The notes under the pieces are model-generated. The model saw nothing but the letters and a program-made list of their open reading frames with translations. It did no database searches and had not been told where the DNA came from. A stretch of 64,000 nucleotides of DNA from Musa acuminata AAA Group (Eukaryota > Streptophyta > Magnoliopsida > Zingiberales > Musaceae): NCBI RefSeq assembly GCF_036884655.1, contig NC_088340.1:30380001-30444000 (forward strand). Reading direction: 5' to 3'. Numbering within the stretch: the stretch's first letter is position 1; every line of letters starts with the position of its first letter. Shown here one piece after another: positions 22,969 to 35,136 of this stretch. The translations under genes and the position numbers were made by a program.

Positions 22969-25402
22969 TGTTGAATCTCGTATTTTGATGATGAAACTAC
23001 TTGATATATGTTTATGATTTAATCTGCGTTTTGAGTGACGCAGGATCCTTTGATCAGGATGAGACAATTAAAGCAGGAAAATCATGTTGTGCTGGAGGAA
23101 CATGTCAGAAGATTGGACGTCGGGCCGGTGGATCGGTCGACGCATCGACAGAAGGCTTCGGGCCGTGGACTTGGGCATCGGGCCAAGAAGAGCGGGTATT
23201 GTGCTAAGGATATCGGAGTTGCGGAGCCAACTGGCCGATTGGGCAATAGGCCGCAGGAAAGGACGATCGCCGAAGAATCGGACGAAGCGTCGAGGGACCA
23301 ATGACATGCCGGACAACTTGGTTAATTGCTTAGGATTAATTGTCTCGATCGAAGTTTGTTTACATGTGCAGGATTAACTACGATGAAAGTTAGACAAGCA
23401 GCAGGAGATGCGCTGGAGTCAAGTTCATGATCACGTTGGGAGTTCGAGAGTTCGACGGAAGTTCGGACGGTCATCGGAGGTTCTGCGAGAACAGATCCGA
23501 GAAGTCCAGAAGCTTGCCAAGCGAAGCTCGTTGGAACTCGCCAAGTGGATCGTCGCAAAGTCCAGGAGTTTGCCGGAAGTCCGCAGGAGTATCACCAAGG
23601 GTTCATCGGATGATTGACGGAAGTTCGCCGGAAACTCGCCGGAAGAAGCGATTGACGCACCGAAGCAAAGCTGCAGAAATTGTCTTAGATCTAATCGTAG
23701 TTAGCACGCTGATTAAGTTGAAAAATGGGAGGTGATCCCATTAGCTTAATCTTGGGGCAATTGGGCCCCTGAAAGACTGAAATTGGGCCAAATGGAGCTA
23801 ACCATTCGGACCCTGATTGCACCAGGAGGTGCAACCGCCTAGGCCAGGAGGTGGCACCACCTGGGCTAAGCCTCCCAGCGAGACTGGGCGGTGCAACCTC
23901 CCCAGCCAGGAGGTGGCACCGCTTGAGCTCAGTCTTCGAGCTAGACTGGGCGGTGCAACCTCCCTGACAGAGAGGTGGCACCGCCTGAGCTCAGTCTTCG
24001 AGCAAGATTAGGCGGTGCAACCTCCCTGACAGAGAGGTGGCACCGCCTGAGCTCGGTCTTTGAGCTCTGGCAGAGAGGTACAATCGCCTCAGTCAAGAGG
24101 TGGCACCGCCTGGGCTTAGTCTTCGAGCTCTACCAAGCGGTGCAACCTCTCCAGTCAGGAGGTACAACCGCCTGATCCCGGAATTCCGGGATTTGATCGT
24201 TTTGAGCTCCAAATTTGAATTGGGTTGGGGCCTATAAATACCCCACCCATTCAGCACTGAAAGTACAGAACACACACTCGAAATCTTGCTATCTTTCTGT
24301 GTTTCTTAGAGCTCAAAACTGCTAGTTCTCCTCTTTCTGTTGTTCAAGTCTTGAGTTGTAAAGAGAGGAGAGAAAGGTCCTGTAAGGGTTGTCTCCTGAG
24401 CCCATCAAAAGGAGTGAATCTGTAAAAGGGCAGTTGGCCTTCGCCTATTGAAGGAAGGCCTCTAGTTGACGTCGGTGACCTCGTCGGTGGAGGAAGCCAA
24501 AAGTGGAGTAGGTCAAGACTGACCGAACCACTCTAAATCTCTGGTTTGGATTTATTTTGAGCACTTTATCATTACTGCAAACCTCCTACATAGCTACTGC
24601 TCTTTGTGCCTTTACGAACAAGTTTCTAAGTGCTGATTCTGCATTCAGACGTAAATCGGTGTTTTTATACATTACAGTTTACGATTACGTTTTGTAACTG
24701 CAAACTGTCTTCTGCATTTTTACGAACGAGTTTCTTTGCAGTTTACATTTACGTTTTGATTCTATTTATAACTGCAAACTGTCTTCTGCAATTTTACGAA
24801 CGATTTCAAGGTTTAGACGAAAATCTGCATTCAGACGTAAAACTGCATTTAGACGTAAATCGGCTTTCCTCGTACAATCATCAGATTTTAGTTTACGTTT
24901 ACGTCTTGATTTCAACTGCATATTGCCTTCTGCGAGTCTACAAACGAGTTTCAAAGTTCAGACGTAAATCTGCGTTTAGACGTAAATCTGCGTTTAGACG
25001 TAAATCTGCGTTTAGACATAAATTTACTTTTTGCAGATTACTTTTTGAGCTGTACAATAGCAGCACACTATCTTTATACTTCTGCTTAAACTGCTTTTGA
25101 TCTAAACAAGTGATTTACGCAATCTGAGCTTAGACGTAAACTGCGCTTAGACGCAAACTGTGTTTAGACGCAAACTGCGCTTAGACGCAATCTACATTTA
25201 GACGCAAACTGCGTTTAGACGCAAACTGTGTTTAGACGTAAACTGTGTTTAGACGTAAACTGCACTTAATCATAAGTAATCTTAGAATCGGCTTTTGCAT
25301 CAAAATAGTTTTTATCGAACGAACGCAGCTTTCGTTTTTAATCGCTGAAAGATTTCCGCTGCACTAATTCACCCTCCCCTCTTAGTGCTCTCGATCCTAA
25401 CA
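22969..25402 (+). repeat. S3 3' LTR
   Basis: It runs from TGTTGAATCTCG to GATCCTAACA and is followed by the duplicated AACAT. It has the same order of parts as the 5' LTR, with an extra 17-base unit (eight in all, 25129-25264), the palindrome array at 23818-24173 and TATA at 24233-24240. Confidence 0.92.
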
Positions 25403-27072
25403 AACATAGCCAAAGTTTTGGATATCAAATCAAACACATGGAAGGTGAAGTGGGATCATAACATAATATGGTCCATCCATTTCTGAATGACTAACAAATA
25501 TAAGTCTCCCACGTTTGGGAGCTCCATCCACCCACGTCTGAGTGAAGTCATAGGGGGCCGACAGAGCATCGCGAGCTCTAAGCATAACTCTCTTTACCAT
25601 TTCTATCAAAGGTTCACATTTATCCCACAAACACCGGAGTACAAAGGGACAGTATGAATGTTGAAATTAGCATATATTGGAAGCACATGAGAAACAACGA
25701 AATGTACATATGCCTTTCGAGTCAATATGATACAAACATAATCTTTCACAAATGTATTCAGATTTGAAAGGAAACAAAAGCAAGAGCATACAAGGATTTC
25801 AAGAAATCATATGTAGCTCAATTGAAATAAGAAAGTTAGATAAATTCAATGTCCAAAGAAAAGAAACTGGAAGTGAGAGTTTTTGCCGAAATCGATTTCT
25901 AAAGAGAAGAAACAAGGAAAGCCGAAATCGACCAAAGCTCGATTCTAGCAGAATTTGATAGGAACATTGTATAAACTATTTGGATTACCAATTATGCTCT
26001 AATTTATACAAAATATATGTCAGTAGAAAGCTTTGTCAATCTAGTTTTAGGCAAATCAAGTTTAACAAGAATTGGAATTTATAACAGGGAGTTACAGATA
26101 ATTTCATAGCGAATGGTCTGAAATTATTAGCTCTGTTTTACTGAATCCATAGGGTCGATGAAAGTAGATGTTTCAGTTAGCAATTGTACTCCAAAAATTT
26201 CAAATCAGGTATATTCAGAAAGCATTTTGAGTCTAACTTCGAATAAATCATACTTTATATAAATCTGAGTTCACAGCAGAAAGTTATAAGTAGTTAAGCA
26301 ACAAGAGATCAAAAATTTCGGTCCTTATTTTATAGAATCTGTAGGGTTAATTTAAACAGAAGTCTAAATAGGTATTTAAACTAAAAATCATTCAATCTTA
26401 GTATCAAAATAAAGATTTTTTTGTCTACTTTCAAATGGAATAGGTCTTGTCTAAATCAGAGTTTATTACAAAATGTTATGACCGAAACATTGCATAGAGA
26501 TCAGATTACCGAAAAATTATAGATTCATAGCTTTATATCAAAACGAAAGAAGGTCTGGTTCTCAGTTGAAATCTTTCAAATTTTGCAGAATAAAATTGGA
26601 AACAGAGATTAAGGTTACTGTGAGAGGGGGTTAGAACACTTGTCTTAAAATTATTTGAATCCCAAATGTGAGAAAATTGATGAAAAACCTCAAGCTCTTC
26701 TTCTTCTTCTTCTTCTTCTTTTTTTCTCAAACTCACGTTGGCTGCCACTCTTCAGGTTTGTTTTCTTTAACCTTTCATCTAATTATTTGGGTTTTGGCTA
26801 ATGCAAAAGTTGCAAGGTGTCATCTTTCGAGCAAAGATAAGTGGCACCAACCTTTGGTTAGCTAGTGACACATGTCCACTATATATATATATATTTTTTT
26901 TTAACTTTAATCTGAATCTTTCATAAATTATATCAAACTTCTAATATTTACTCTTAGGTCCCTAGCTATAAACTTTTAATATAATATCATTGAATTTAAA
27001 ATAATTATTAAATTATCCTTATTTTTACAAACAAACCTTTTACTAAATTTTTAAAAAATGGGGGATGTTACA
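25403..27072 (-). repeat. GB middle LTR, second part
   Basis: It continues the LTR interrupted at 16730 and ends GGGATGTTACA at 27072, directly next to the polypurine tract of internal region 2. Relative to the left and right LTRs it lacks 155 bases (the counterpart of 11018-11172), between two copies of GAAG. It holds a short CTT run (26697-26726). Confidence 0.9.
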
Positions 27073-27088
27073 CTCTCCCCTCCTTAAA
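27073..27088 (-). promoter_or_regulatory. GB polypurine tract, internal region 2
   Basis: On the minus strand the stretch reads TTTAAGGAGGGGAGAG and abuts the LTR start. It matches the tract at 12276 with one change. Confidence 0.8.
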
Positions 27089-27119
27089 GAAAAATTTAGT
27101 CCTCTAAATTTATCATACC

Positions 27120-30100
27120 TCATTCATCGAAAAGATGAGGATAAGCTTTCATCATTTCTTCCTCAAGCTCCCAAGTTGTTTTCTCTCCAGAATGATATCT
27201 CCAGATCACTTTAATTAGAGGGATAAATCGATTCCTCGGGATCTTTTCTTTTTTATCAACAATCTGAGTAGGCTCTTCCACATAAGATAGGTCTTTATCA
27301 ATCACCATCGGCTCATACTTAATGATATGAGAGGGATCAGGTATATACTTTCTGATTATTGAAACATGAAATATATCGTGGATATGGCACAATGATGGTG
27401 GCAAGGCAATCCTGTAAGCGACAGAACCAACCCTCTCAAGAATCTCAAAAGGTCCAATAAATCTTGGGATTAACTTTCCTTTTTTCACAAATCTTACAAT
27501 GCCTTTAGAAGGGGAGACCTTCAGGAATATAAAATCCCCGATTTGAAACTCGATATTTCGTCTTCTGTTATTAGCATAACTCTTTTGACGACTCTGAGCA
27601 ATCTTTAAGCTTTTTCTTATAAGTTAAATTTTCTCAGTAGTCTCTTGTACTTTTTTCTAGTGCTAATAACTTTCTATCGTCAATTTCTTCCCAACATATA
27701 GGCGTCCTGCACTTTCGCCCATATAAAGCTTCATAAGGAGCCATCTGAATACTTGAATGATAACTATTATTATAAGTGAACTCAAAAAGAGAGATATCTT
27801 TATCCCATTCACCTTTCCAATCCACAACATAGGCTCGAAGCAAATCCTCAAGTGTTTGAATGGTTCTTTCTGATTCACCATCAGTTTGAGGGTGATAAGC
27901 AGTGCTAAACTTAACTTTAGTGCCAATAGATTCCTGTAACCTTCTCCAAAATCTAGATAGAAATCTGGAGTCTCTATCAGAGATTATCTCCTTTGGAACA
28001 CCATGAAGTCTTACTATTTCATTTATATATAAATCTGCAAGCCTATCAAGAGAATAAGTCATATTGATTGGTAGAAAATGTGCAGATTTCGTTAACTTAT
28101 CAATGATAACCGAAATAGCATCATGCTTTCTAGAAGTTCTGGGTAGTCCTGAAATAAAGTCCATGGTAATACATTCCCATTTAACAATAGCTTCCGCTTT
28201 CTTTGGATCAACAGATATACCCTTCCCTGAAATCACATGGCCTAAGAAAGTAATTTCATTCAACCAAAATTCACATTTGCTGAACTTTGCATACAACTTC
28301 TTTTATCTTAGTATGGATAATATATTTCTCAAGTGTTCCTCAAGCTCCTGATTACTCCTTGAATATACTAATATGTCATCAATGAATACAATCACACAAT
28401 CGTCTAAGAATGGTTGAAATATCCTATTCATCAGTTCCATAAAAGCTGTAGGGGAATTATTTAAACCAAAAGGCATCACTAAAAATTCATAGTAACCATA
28501 TCGAGTTCTAAAAGCTGTTTTTGGAATATCCTCCTTCATGATCTTCATTTGATATTAACCTGACCTTAAATCAATCTTGGAGAATACTTGTGCACCCTAT
28601 AATTAATCAAACAAATCATCAATTCTGGGTAGGGGATACTTGTTTTTTATGGTCACCTGATTCAATTGTCTATAATCAATACAAAGCCTTAACGTTCCAT
28701 CCTTCTTCTTAACTAATAGCACCGGAGCACCCCATGGTGAAACATTGGGTCGAATGAAACCCTTATCTAATAGTTCTTGTAGTTGTTTTTCAATTCCTCT
28801 AGCTCGAGTGGTGCCATTCTATAAGGAGGCTTAGATATTGGGGTTATCCTAGGGACCAAATCAATAGTAAATTCACCCTCTCTATATAGAGATAAACCAG
28901 GTAAGTCATCTGGAAATATATCAGGGAACTCTTTGACCACTGTAATTTCATTTATGTGAGTTTCTTGATTTGAATGTTCCTTTACACACACCATATAACA
29001 AAAATAATACTTCTGCATAAAACGATAAGCTTGAAGTGCTGATATCAAGCAAGGAGGCAAATCATGCCTAATACCCTCAAAGTAAAATATAGGCTGATCT
29101 GGTATGCAGAAAGTAATTATTTTTGTATAGCAATCAAAACTAGCATGATAGGAAGACATCCAATCCATGCCAAGTATAATATCAAAACCCTGGATCTCTA
29201 GGAGAATCAAATCAGCAAGAATTTCACATTCTCCGATAGAAATCAAACAAGATGGATAAACCAAGTTTGTTGTCAAAGAATCCCCAACAGCAGTAGTTAC
29301 ATATAACATATAATCCAAGGGTCTAGGTTCAATGCCCAAGTAACAAGCAAAGTGTTGTGAAACAAAAGATAAGTTGGAACCAGGTTCAAACAAAACTTTT
29401 GCATTTCTTTTAGAAACATGAAGAATACCTTCAACCATTGATTTAGAGGCTCTGGAATCTTATTCAGTAATAGCATATACTCTAGCAAGGGCTGTTGACT
29501 TAGAAGGCAGTGGCTCTTTCTTCTTGTTCAGTGGACAATCTCTTACTTTATGATCTAATTTCCCGCAAGCAAAACAAGCTCCAATCGTCCGAAAACATGG
29601 ACTTGTTTCATGATTTAATCCACATTTAGCACATGAATGAGTCCTCTGTGGTGGTTTTTCTTTCTCAAATATGGACATCTTGACCCTCTTATAACTTGTT
29701 TCACATTCATTCCCACTCTTACTTTTACTGATAAACTTCTTATCTTTCTTATCCCTGATTTCTTGAATTTCCTCCAAGTCTCTTTCAATTATCAAAGCCC
29801 TTTCGACCATATCGGCATAAGCTTGGAGTTTTAATGCTGATATTCGACTTCTTATAGCTGGCCTTAGACCCCTTTTAAATTTTTTTGCTTTTCTAATTTC
29901 ATAATCAGTTATATGAGCAGCAAATCTGGAGAGCTTAGTGAATTTGGATTCATACTTTGCAACTGTCAAATTTCCTTGGATGAGATCCAAGAACTCCAAT
30001 TCTTTCTGCTCTCTAATACAATCTGGAAAATATTTATCGTTAAACTTTTCTATGAATGCCTTCCATGTGATTGGCTCATGTTTGATTTCAGAAATCCTTT

Positions 30101-30437
30101 TAATCATTCTCCACCGGTGCTCGGCCTCTCCTTCCAACATAAAGGCTGCAAAAGAAACCTTTTGGTCTTCAGGGCAATTTAAGACATCAAATATTTTTTC
30201 TAGCAGCATCATCCATCGTTCTGCTATTATTGGATCAGGCTCACTACTAAAACTAGGAGGACTAAGCTTCTTAAACTGTTCAATTCCCAACCCAGTATGG
30301 TTTGATGCCCCTGTTCTATTATTTCCTCCTTGTTGGACTTGTTGTTGCATCACTTGTGTCATAGTCTCCAGAGTTCTCATAATTCCACTTAATTGATCAA
30401 CAGTAGATGCAATAGGAGAACCAGATGTCCTCGTCAT
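27120..30437 (-). pseudogene. GB internal region 2 gag-pol polyprotein, RT joined to integrase
   Basis: Domain order is as in internal region 1. Gag (30437 down to 29460) carries two cysteine-rich motifs: CAKCGLNHETSPC and the CCHC knuckle [14 protein letters not shown]. It ends in a nonsense codon where copy 1 reads Gln. The protease site is EPGSNLSF, so the catalytic Asp is replaced. RT catalytic FIDDILVYS lies near 28380. RT joins the integrase core at 28174-28182 exactly as in copy 1. The integrase core is longer here (27634-28296) and includes the [13 protein letters not shown] segment with the catalytic Glu. The chromodomain-like end is at 27120-27488. Own lesions: a frameshift near 28785 and stops near 28558 and 28607. 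The TAG near 28600 and the frameshift near 27655 are shared with copy 1. Confidence 0.9.
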
Positions 30438-30537
30438 CCTCGCTTCCTAAAAACAACAAAAGAGATTTTTTTTTTTGATCAATATCTGAATAAAATTCAC
30501 TAAACCACCAAATTCTTTTTGTGTATCTAGCATATCA

Positions 30538-30538
30538 A

Positions 30539-30586
<48 letters not shown>
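30538..30586. repeat. AAT microsatellite, internal region 2
   Basis: An uninterrupted AAT run lies in the GB 5' leader, at the same site as 15741-15782. Confidence 0.9.
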
Positions 30587-30611
30587 TTTAATCTTAGTGA
30601 TCCTTAAATCA

Positions 30612-30624
30612 TGCTCTAATACCA
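30612..30624 (-). promoter_or_regulatory. GB primer-binding site, internal region 2 (one change)
   Basis: On the minus strand the stretch reads TGGTATTAGAGCA, one C-to-T change from the copy at 15806. It is still recognisable as complementary to initiator tRNA-Met. Confidence 0.85.
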
Positions 30625-30627
30625 CTT

Positions 30628-32985
30628 TGCCACGCCCCTCCCGAATTTAATTCTCATTTAGGAGGTATGAACCTAATTCAAAAATGATAATATTTAATTC
30701 AACAAATAATCCAGGATCCAATCACACATTTGAGTTCACTAAGAAAAACATTCATGTTATTCACCTCTACAATCCACAATTCACAAAACCTGTGCAATCT
30801 ATAATCATACATCATGTCACTAGATGATTCTTAAAATCCAAAAGCAACTTAACTAAACCATAACTATATCATAAATCCATAAGCGTGGTAATTAATGCAA
30901 TCACAAAACCAACATGTACTACTTGTTTATATCAATACACAGTTTAGACTTAACATTTCCAAAATCCTGACGTAAGAGGTACTTTTCAAATATTTACAAG
31001 ATACATCAATCTAGATTTGTCATTGATATTTCATTACACCCAAAAATAACTTAGACAGCATCAACCTATCAAGAACAAAATATTTGCCCCAAATCTTCTA
31101 GTCTTCCACTGCCTCAACCCAATTTACACATTTTAGTGAGCGATAAGCTATCCTGAAAAATTTATATAGCAACGGGGTGAGCATATAAAGCTCAGCAAAT
31201 GACTAACATATCCATAGCAAAGAGGACAGTTTTCAAACAAATGAGGTATCAAAATACAAAGCAGAGATACAAGATGAAACAGTAGCATGTTTTGTTTGAA
31301 TGCAGAATTACAATATCGTATCATTCGAAGTACATTTTATTTATACAATCGAGGAAAGGTAATTGGAGCATATCATTGGCATAAGGAGCATATCGATGAC
31401 ATATGGTAGTTTTCAAGGTATAACAAAGACTTATAACATTTCAGAAATATATCAAAGAGCAAAATATGAATAGAAGCTCAAATGTCACATGACGATGCAT
31501 TCATTTCATTCTTATCCAAAGCATGCATAGAAACATAGCCAAAGTTTTGGATATCATATTAAACACATAGAAGGTGAAGTGGGATCATAACATAATATGG
31601 TCCATCCATTTCTGAATGACCAACAAACATAAGTCTCTCACGTTTGGGAGCTCCATCCACCCACGTCTGAGTGAAGTCATAGGGAGCCGGCAGAGCATCG
31701 CGGGCTCTAAGCATAACTCCCTTTACCATTTCTGGCAAAGGTTCACATTTATCCCACAAACACCGGAGTTCAAAGGGACTATATGAATAATGAAATTAGC
31801 ATATATTGAAAGCACATGCTGAACAACGAAATGTACATATGCCTTTCGAGTCCATACGATACAAACATAATCTTTCACAAATGTATTCAGATTTGAAAGG
31901 AACCAAAAGCAAGAACATACAAGGATTTCAAGAAATCATATATAGCTCAATTGAAATAAGTATGTTAGATAAATTCAATGTCTAAAGAAAAGAAATAGGA
32001 AGAGGCACATATCGAAAGCAAATGCGGAACAATGGGATGCATGTGCCGAATCATTACGATGCAAACATGATCTTTAGATGATAGCTGCAGATGTACAAAT
32101 AAATAAAGGACAAAAGTATACAGGAATTTAAGGTAATAATGTAAAGCTTAACTGAAGTGAGAGTTTTTGCCAAAATCGATTTCCAAAGAGAAGAAACAAG
32201 GAAAGCCGAAATTGACCAAAGCTCGATTCTAGCATAATTTGATAGGAACATTGTATGAACTATTTGGATTACCAATTATGCTCTAATTTATACAAATTAT
32301 ATGTCAGTAGAAAGCTTTGTCAATCTAGTTTTAAGCAAATTAAGTTTAACAAGAATTGGAATTTATAACAGGGAGTTACAGATAATTTCGTAGCGAAAGG
32401 TCTGAAAATATTAGCTCTATTTTACTGAATCCATAGTGTCGATGAAAGCAGATGTTTCAGTTAGCAATTGTACTCCAAAAATTTCAAATCGTTATATTCA
32501 GAAAGCATTTTGAGTCTAGCTTTGAATAAATCATACTTTGTATGAATCTGAGTTCACAGTAGAAAGTTATAAGTAGTTAAGCAACAAGAGATCAAAAATT
32601 TCGGTCCTTATTTTATAGAATCTGTAGGGTTAATTTAAACAGAAGTCTTAGTAGGTATTTAAACTAAAAATCATTCGATCTTAGTATCAAAATAAATATT
32701 TTTTTTTCTACTTTCAAATGGAATAGGTCTTGTCTAAATCAGAGTTTATTACAAAATTTTATGACCGAAATATTGCATAGAGGTCAGATTACCGAAAAAT
32801 TATAGATTCATAGCTTTATATTAAAACGAAAGAAGGTCTGGTTCTCAGTTGAAATCTTTCAAATTTTACAGAATAAAAATGGAAATAGAGATTAAGGTTA
32901 CTGTAGGATGGGGTTAGAACACTTGCCTTAAAATTATTTGAATCCCAAATGTGAGAAAATTGATGAAAAACCTCAAGCTCTTCTT

Positions 32986-33016
<31 letters not shown>

Positions 33017-33186
33017 TTCTTCTTCTTCTTCTTTTCTCAAACTCACGTTGGCTGCCACTCTTCAGGTTTGTTTTCTTTAACCTTTCATCTAATTATTTGG
33101 GTTTTGGCTAATGCAAAAGTTGCAAGGTGTCATCTTTAGAGCAAAGATAAGTGGCACCAACCTTAGGTTAGCTAGTGAAACATGTC

Positions 33187-33243
<57 letters not shown>

Positions 33244-33320
33244 AACTTAAATCTGAATCTTTCATAAATTATATCAAACTTCTAATATTTACTCTTAGGT
33301 CCCTAGCCATAAACTTTTAA
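30628..33320 (-). repeat. GB right LTR, truncated
   Basis: It starts TGCCACGCCCC and aligns with the other two LTRs, including both segments that are each missing from one of them. It includes a CTT run (32979-33036) and a TA run (33190-33241). It stops in AAACTTTTAA at about 33320, roughly 110 bases short of the expected end, and runs straight into GA gag with about two bases of overlap. Confidence 0.88.
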
Positions 33321-33979
33321 AGAGATGGCTGCCATAAGCGTGTACGGTTGTCACGCTTTAACTTCTCGGATCTCCGGCTTCAAGCCCTCAATAAAGGTCT
33401 CTAATAGTTGTTTTTTAGACCAATCATGAGTTTGATTAGATAACCTTTCAAACCTGGTTTGGTACTCCTGAATGGTGGGGTTTGTTGGATCTTTGTTAGT
33501 TGTCCGTCAATGTTCTCGTAATCGGTTGGTCGGAAGCGGATCAACAGTCCTTCTTTGAATTGTTACCATAAGAGGACTCCATGAGTGTGTTCAAACTAGT
33601 CAAACAACTGTATGGCATCCCCTTCAAGATGTATAGCCATAATTTTCACCAAAGATGCATCTGTGGTTTTGTGGTACCGAAAATATCGCTCCGCGCGCGA
33701 GATCCAACCAATCGGGTCTCCTTCTTCCCATCTAACGAAGTCCACCCTCATGCATTGATAGTTGGGGTCAGTAATAGATCCTCCCATCTCTTAGAAGTCA
33801 TCTCTTTGGGCTTGGTGCGATTGGGCAGAGCTCTCTCCTTGAAGTGATTTCTTCAGGCTTGGTGGTCGGCCCAATCTGAGTTCGGTAAAGAGTGTCCGAA
33901 TCTTATCTTCCATTCGTACCTCAAAGGGTTCGAATTTAACATTGATTGCCTCCTCACATGCCATAGTATATGCTCCCAA
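33321..33979 (-). pseudogene. GA(-) gag fragment
   Basis: The minus-strand translation gives a Ty3/gypsy gag: EAINVKFEPFEVRMEDKI, then MRVDFVRWEEGDPIGW, ERYFRYHKT and HLEGDAIQLF. These match the + copy at 56507-57150. The match ends at 33321 within the segment that corresponds to about 57160 in GA(+); the rest of gag and all of pol are missing. It carries internal stops and frame changes. Retrotransposon gag is the particle protein in this family; this one is dead. Confidence 0.8.
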
Positions 33980-35122
33980 ATCTGTGATATTAAGATCTCT
34001 TTTTGGTTGTCGGGTTAAAGGTATGTATAGGTTGAGAGAAGTGGTGATCGAAAGGGTTGGTGGATTAGTGGATGTAGGCTCCAGTTTAGTCTTTTTTTAT
34101 GGCTCTTTTGGATGCAGTTTGAGGGTGTGGTTTGATGAAGTTTTAGGGCTATGATGGTAGTGGATGAAGATTAGGGAAAAGTTTTAGATCTGTGGTAGAT
34201 GGCAGCAAAGGTTTGATAGAAATCAGTGGAAGTTGCTGCATGTATGTGTTGTCTTGTAAGAGCAGAATTGTCATCGAGGAAACAATGATTTCTCGACGAA
34301 ATTTTTAGCAAAAGCCAAGAAATTTGAGGAGAGAATTGATAGAAAAATCTCATTTTATATGATAGCAAGGATGACCAATTTAATGAAGAAAATTTTGATA
34401 GTGTAACAGCAAGGAAATTGGTGCAAGGTGTGATAGCAGAATTCTCGTCGAAAAATTTTAACGGTTTACGACGAAAATTTACAGCAACACAAGAACGTTT
34501 TTAGAGATAAATTCCTCAATATATCAATCTTAGATGGTCCTAGATGGAAATCAAGATGATCTATGAAGTGTATAAGAGATTTCGTTCAAAAAGTAATGCA
34601 AATAGATTGGTTAAGGCAACAACATGGGGCTGAAATTTTCTACAGTGCAGATTTTCAAGTGTAGCAGTTTGGACATAAAATATCAGTGGTTTATATTAAG
34701 AAATTTTTGATGAAACCAAAGGGAAATCTGATGTTAGGAAGTGTCAAAGCTGTCATAAAAAATTTGTAGAGATTTGGATAGAAAAAATATAGTAGCAAGA
34801 TCAAACAGGCTGTGCTATGCGGTTGGAATTCTGCAATGTATCTTTTGTAGTAGAGATGAAAACTTTGTGACGAAAAGTTTATGCAGCAATATAGGAACTA
34901 TTTTTTTTTGGATTTTCAAATAAGGATAACTAAATTGCGATAGCAGTAAGGTAGGAAACTAGAACCTATTACAATTCACGGGGAGATCAAATGATGATCC
35001 ATAGTGGTGGAGATGATGGTAAAATTTGGCCATGATATTTTAAGCAATTGTGGGAATTGCTTTGGGCAGCTGTGGAGGGCTGATGGATGGTTGTAGAAGG
35101 GTAACGAGATACCAAGAATGCT
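33980..35122 (-). mobile_element. GA(-) long 5' leader
   Basis: About 1.1 kb lies between the primer-binding site and gag. It is AT-rich with no credible gene. It corresponds to 37830-38419 plus 56139-56506 of GA(+), for example the segments around 34171-34370 and 56145-56310. Confidence 0.75.
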
Positions 35123-35134
35123 GCTCTGATACTA
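35123..35134 (-). promoter_or_regulatory. GA(-) primer-binding site
   Basis: On the minus strand the stretch reads TAGTATCAGAGC, two bases from the LTR end, one base off the tRNA-Met complement. The + copy at 37818-37829 has different changes. Confidence 0.8.
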
Positions 35135-35136
35135 GG

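Larger units (their letters stand above)
16731..25402 (+). mobile_element. S3: complete gag-only (non-autonomous) Sirevirus-type element
   Basis: Two ~2.4-kb LTRs (16731-19130 and 22969-25402) flank a 3.8-kb interior. The interior has a primer-binding site at its left end, a gag frame (19181-20191), 2.8 kb with no pol, and a polypurine tract at the right end. AACAT is duplicated exactly on either side (16726-16730, 25403-25407). The interior after gag contains sequence matching the S2 3' noncoding region, so the gap corresponds to loss of all of pol. Autonomous relatives in the window are S2 and S7. By-eye LTR divergence in the first ~380 bases is roughly 2.5%. Confidence 0.93.
9642..33320 (-). 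mobile_element. GB: three-LTR tandem array of a Ty3/gypsy chromovirus
   Basis: The order in + coordinates is LTR (9642-12275), internal region 1 (12276-15821), LTR (15822-16730 plus 25403-27072), internal region 2 (27073-30627), LTR (30628-33320, truncated). Each internal region has its own polypurine tract and primer-binding site, and the middle LTR serves both. This is the expected product of unequal recombination between LTRs. The left flank cuts S2 pol at 9641 (last five bases atcaa). The right LTR lacks its final ~110 bases and joins GA gag, so the right target duplication is lost. GB is probably of the Tekay/Del lineage, from the chromodomain-like C-terminus. Confidence 0.85.

Noticed and set aside
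16731..25402. S3 as a complete autonomous retrotransposon with a hidden pol
   Set aside because: No RT (YVDD-type), integrase or RNase H motif was found on either strand in 20192-22968.
9642..33320. Two separate GB insertions side by side
   Set aside because: There is no sequence between the units, and one LTR directly abuts both a primer-binding site and a polypurine tract. A shared middle LTR fits better.
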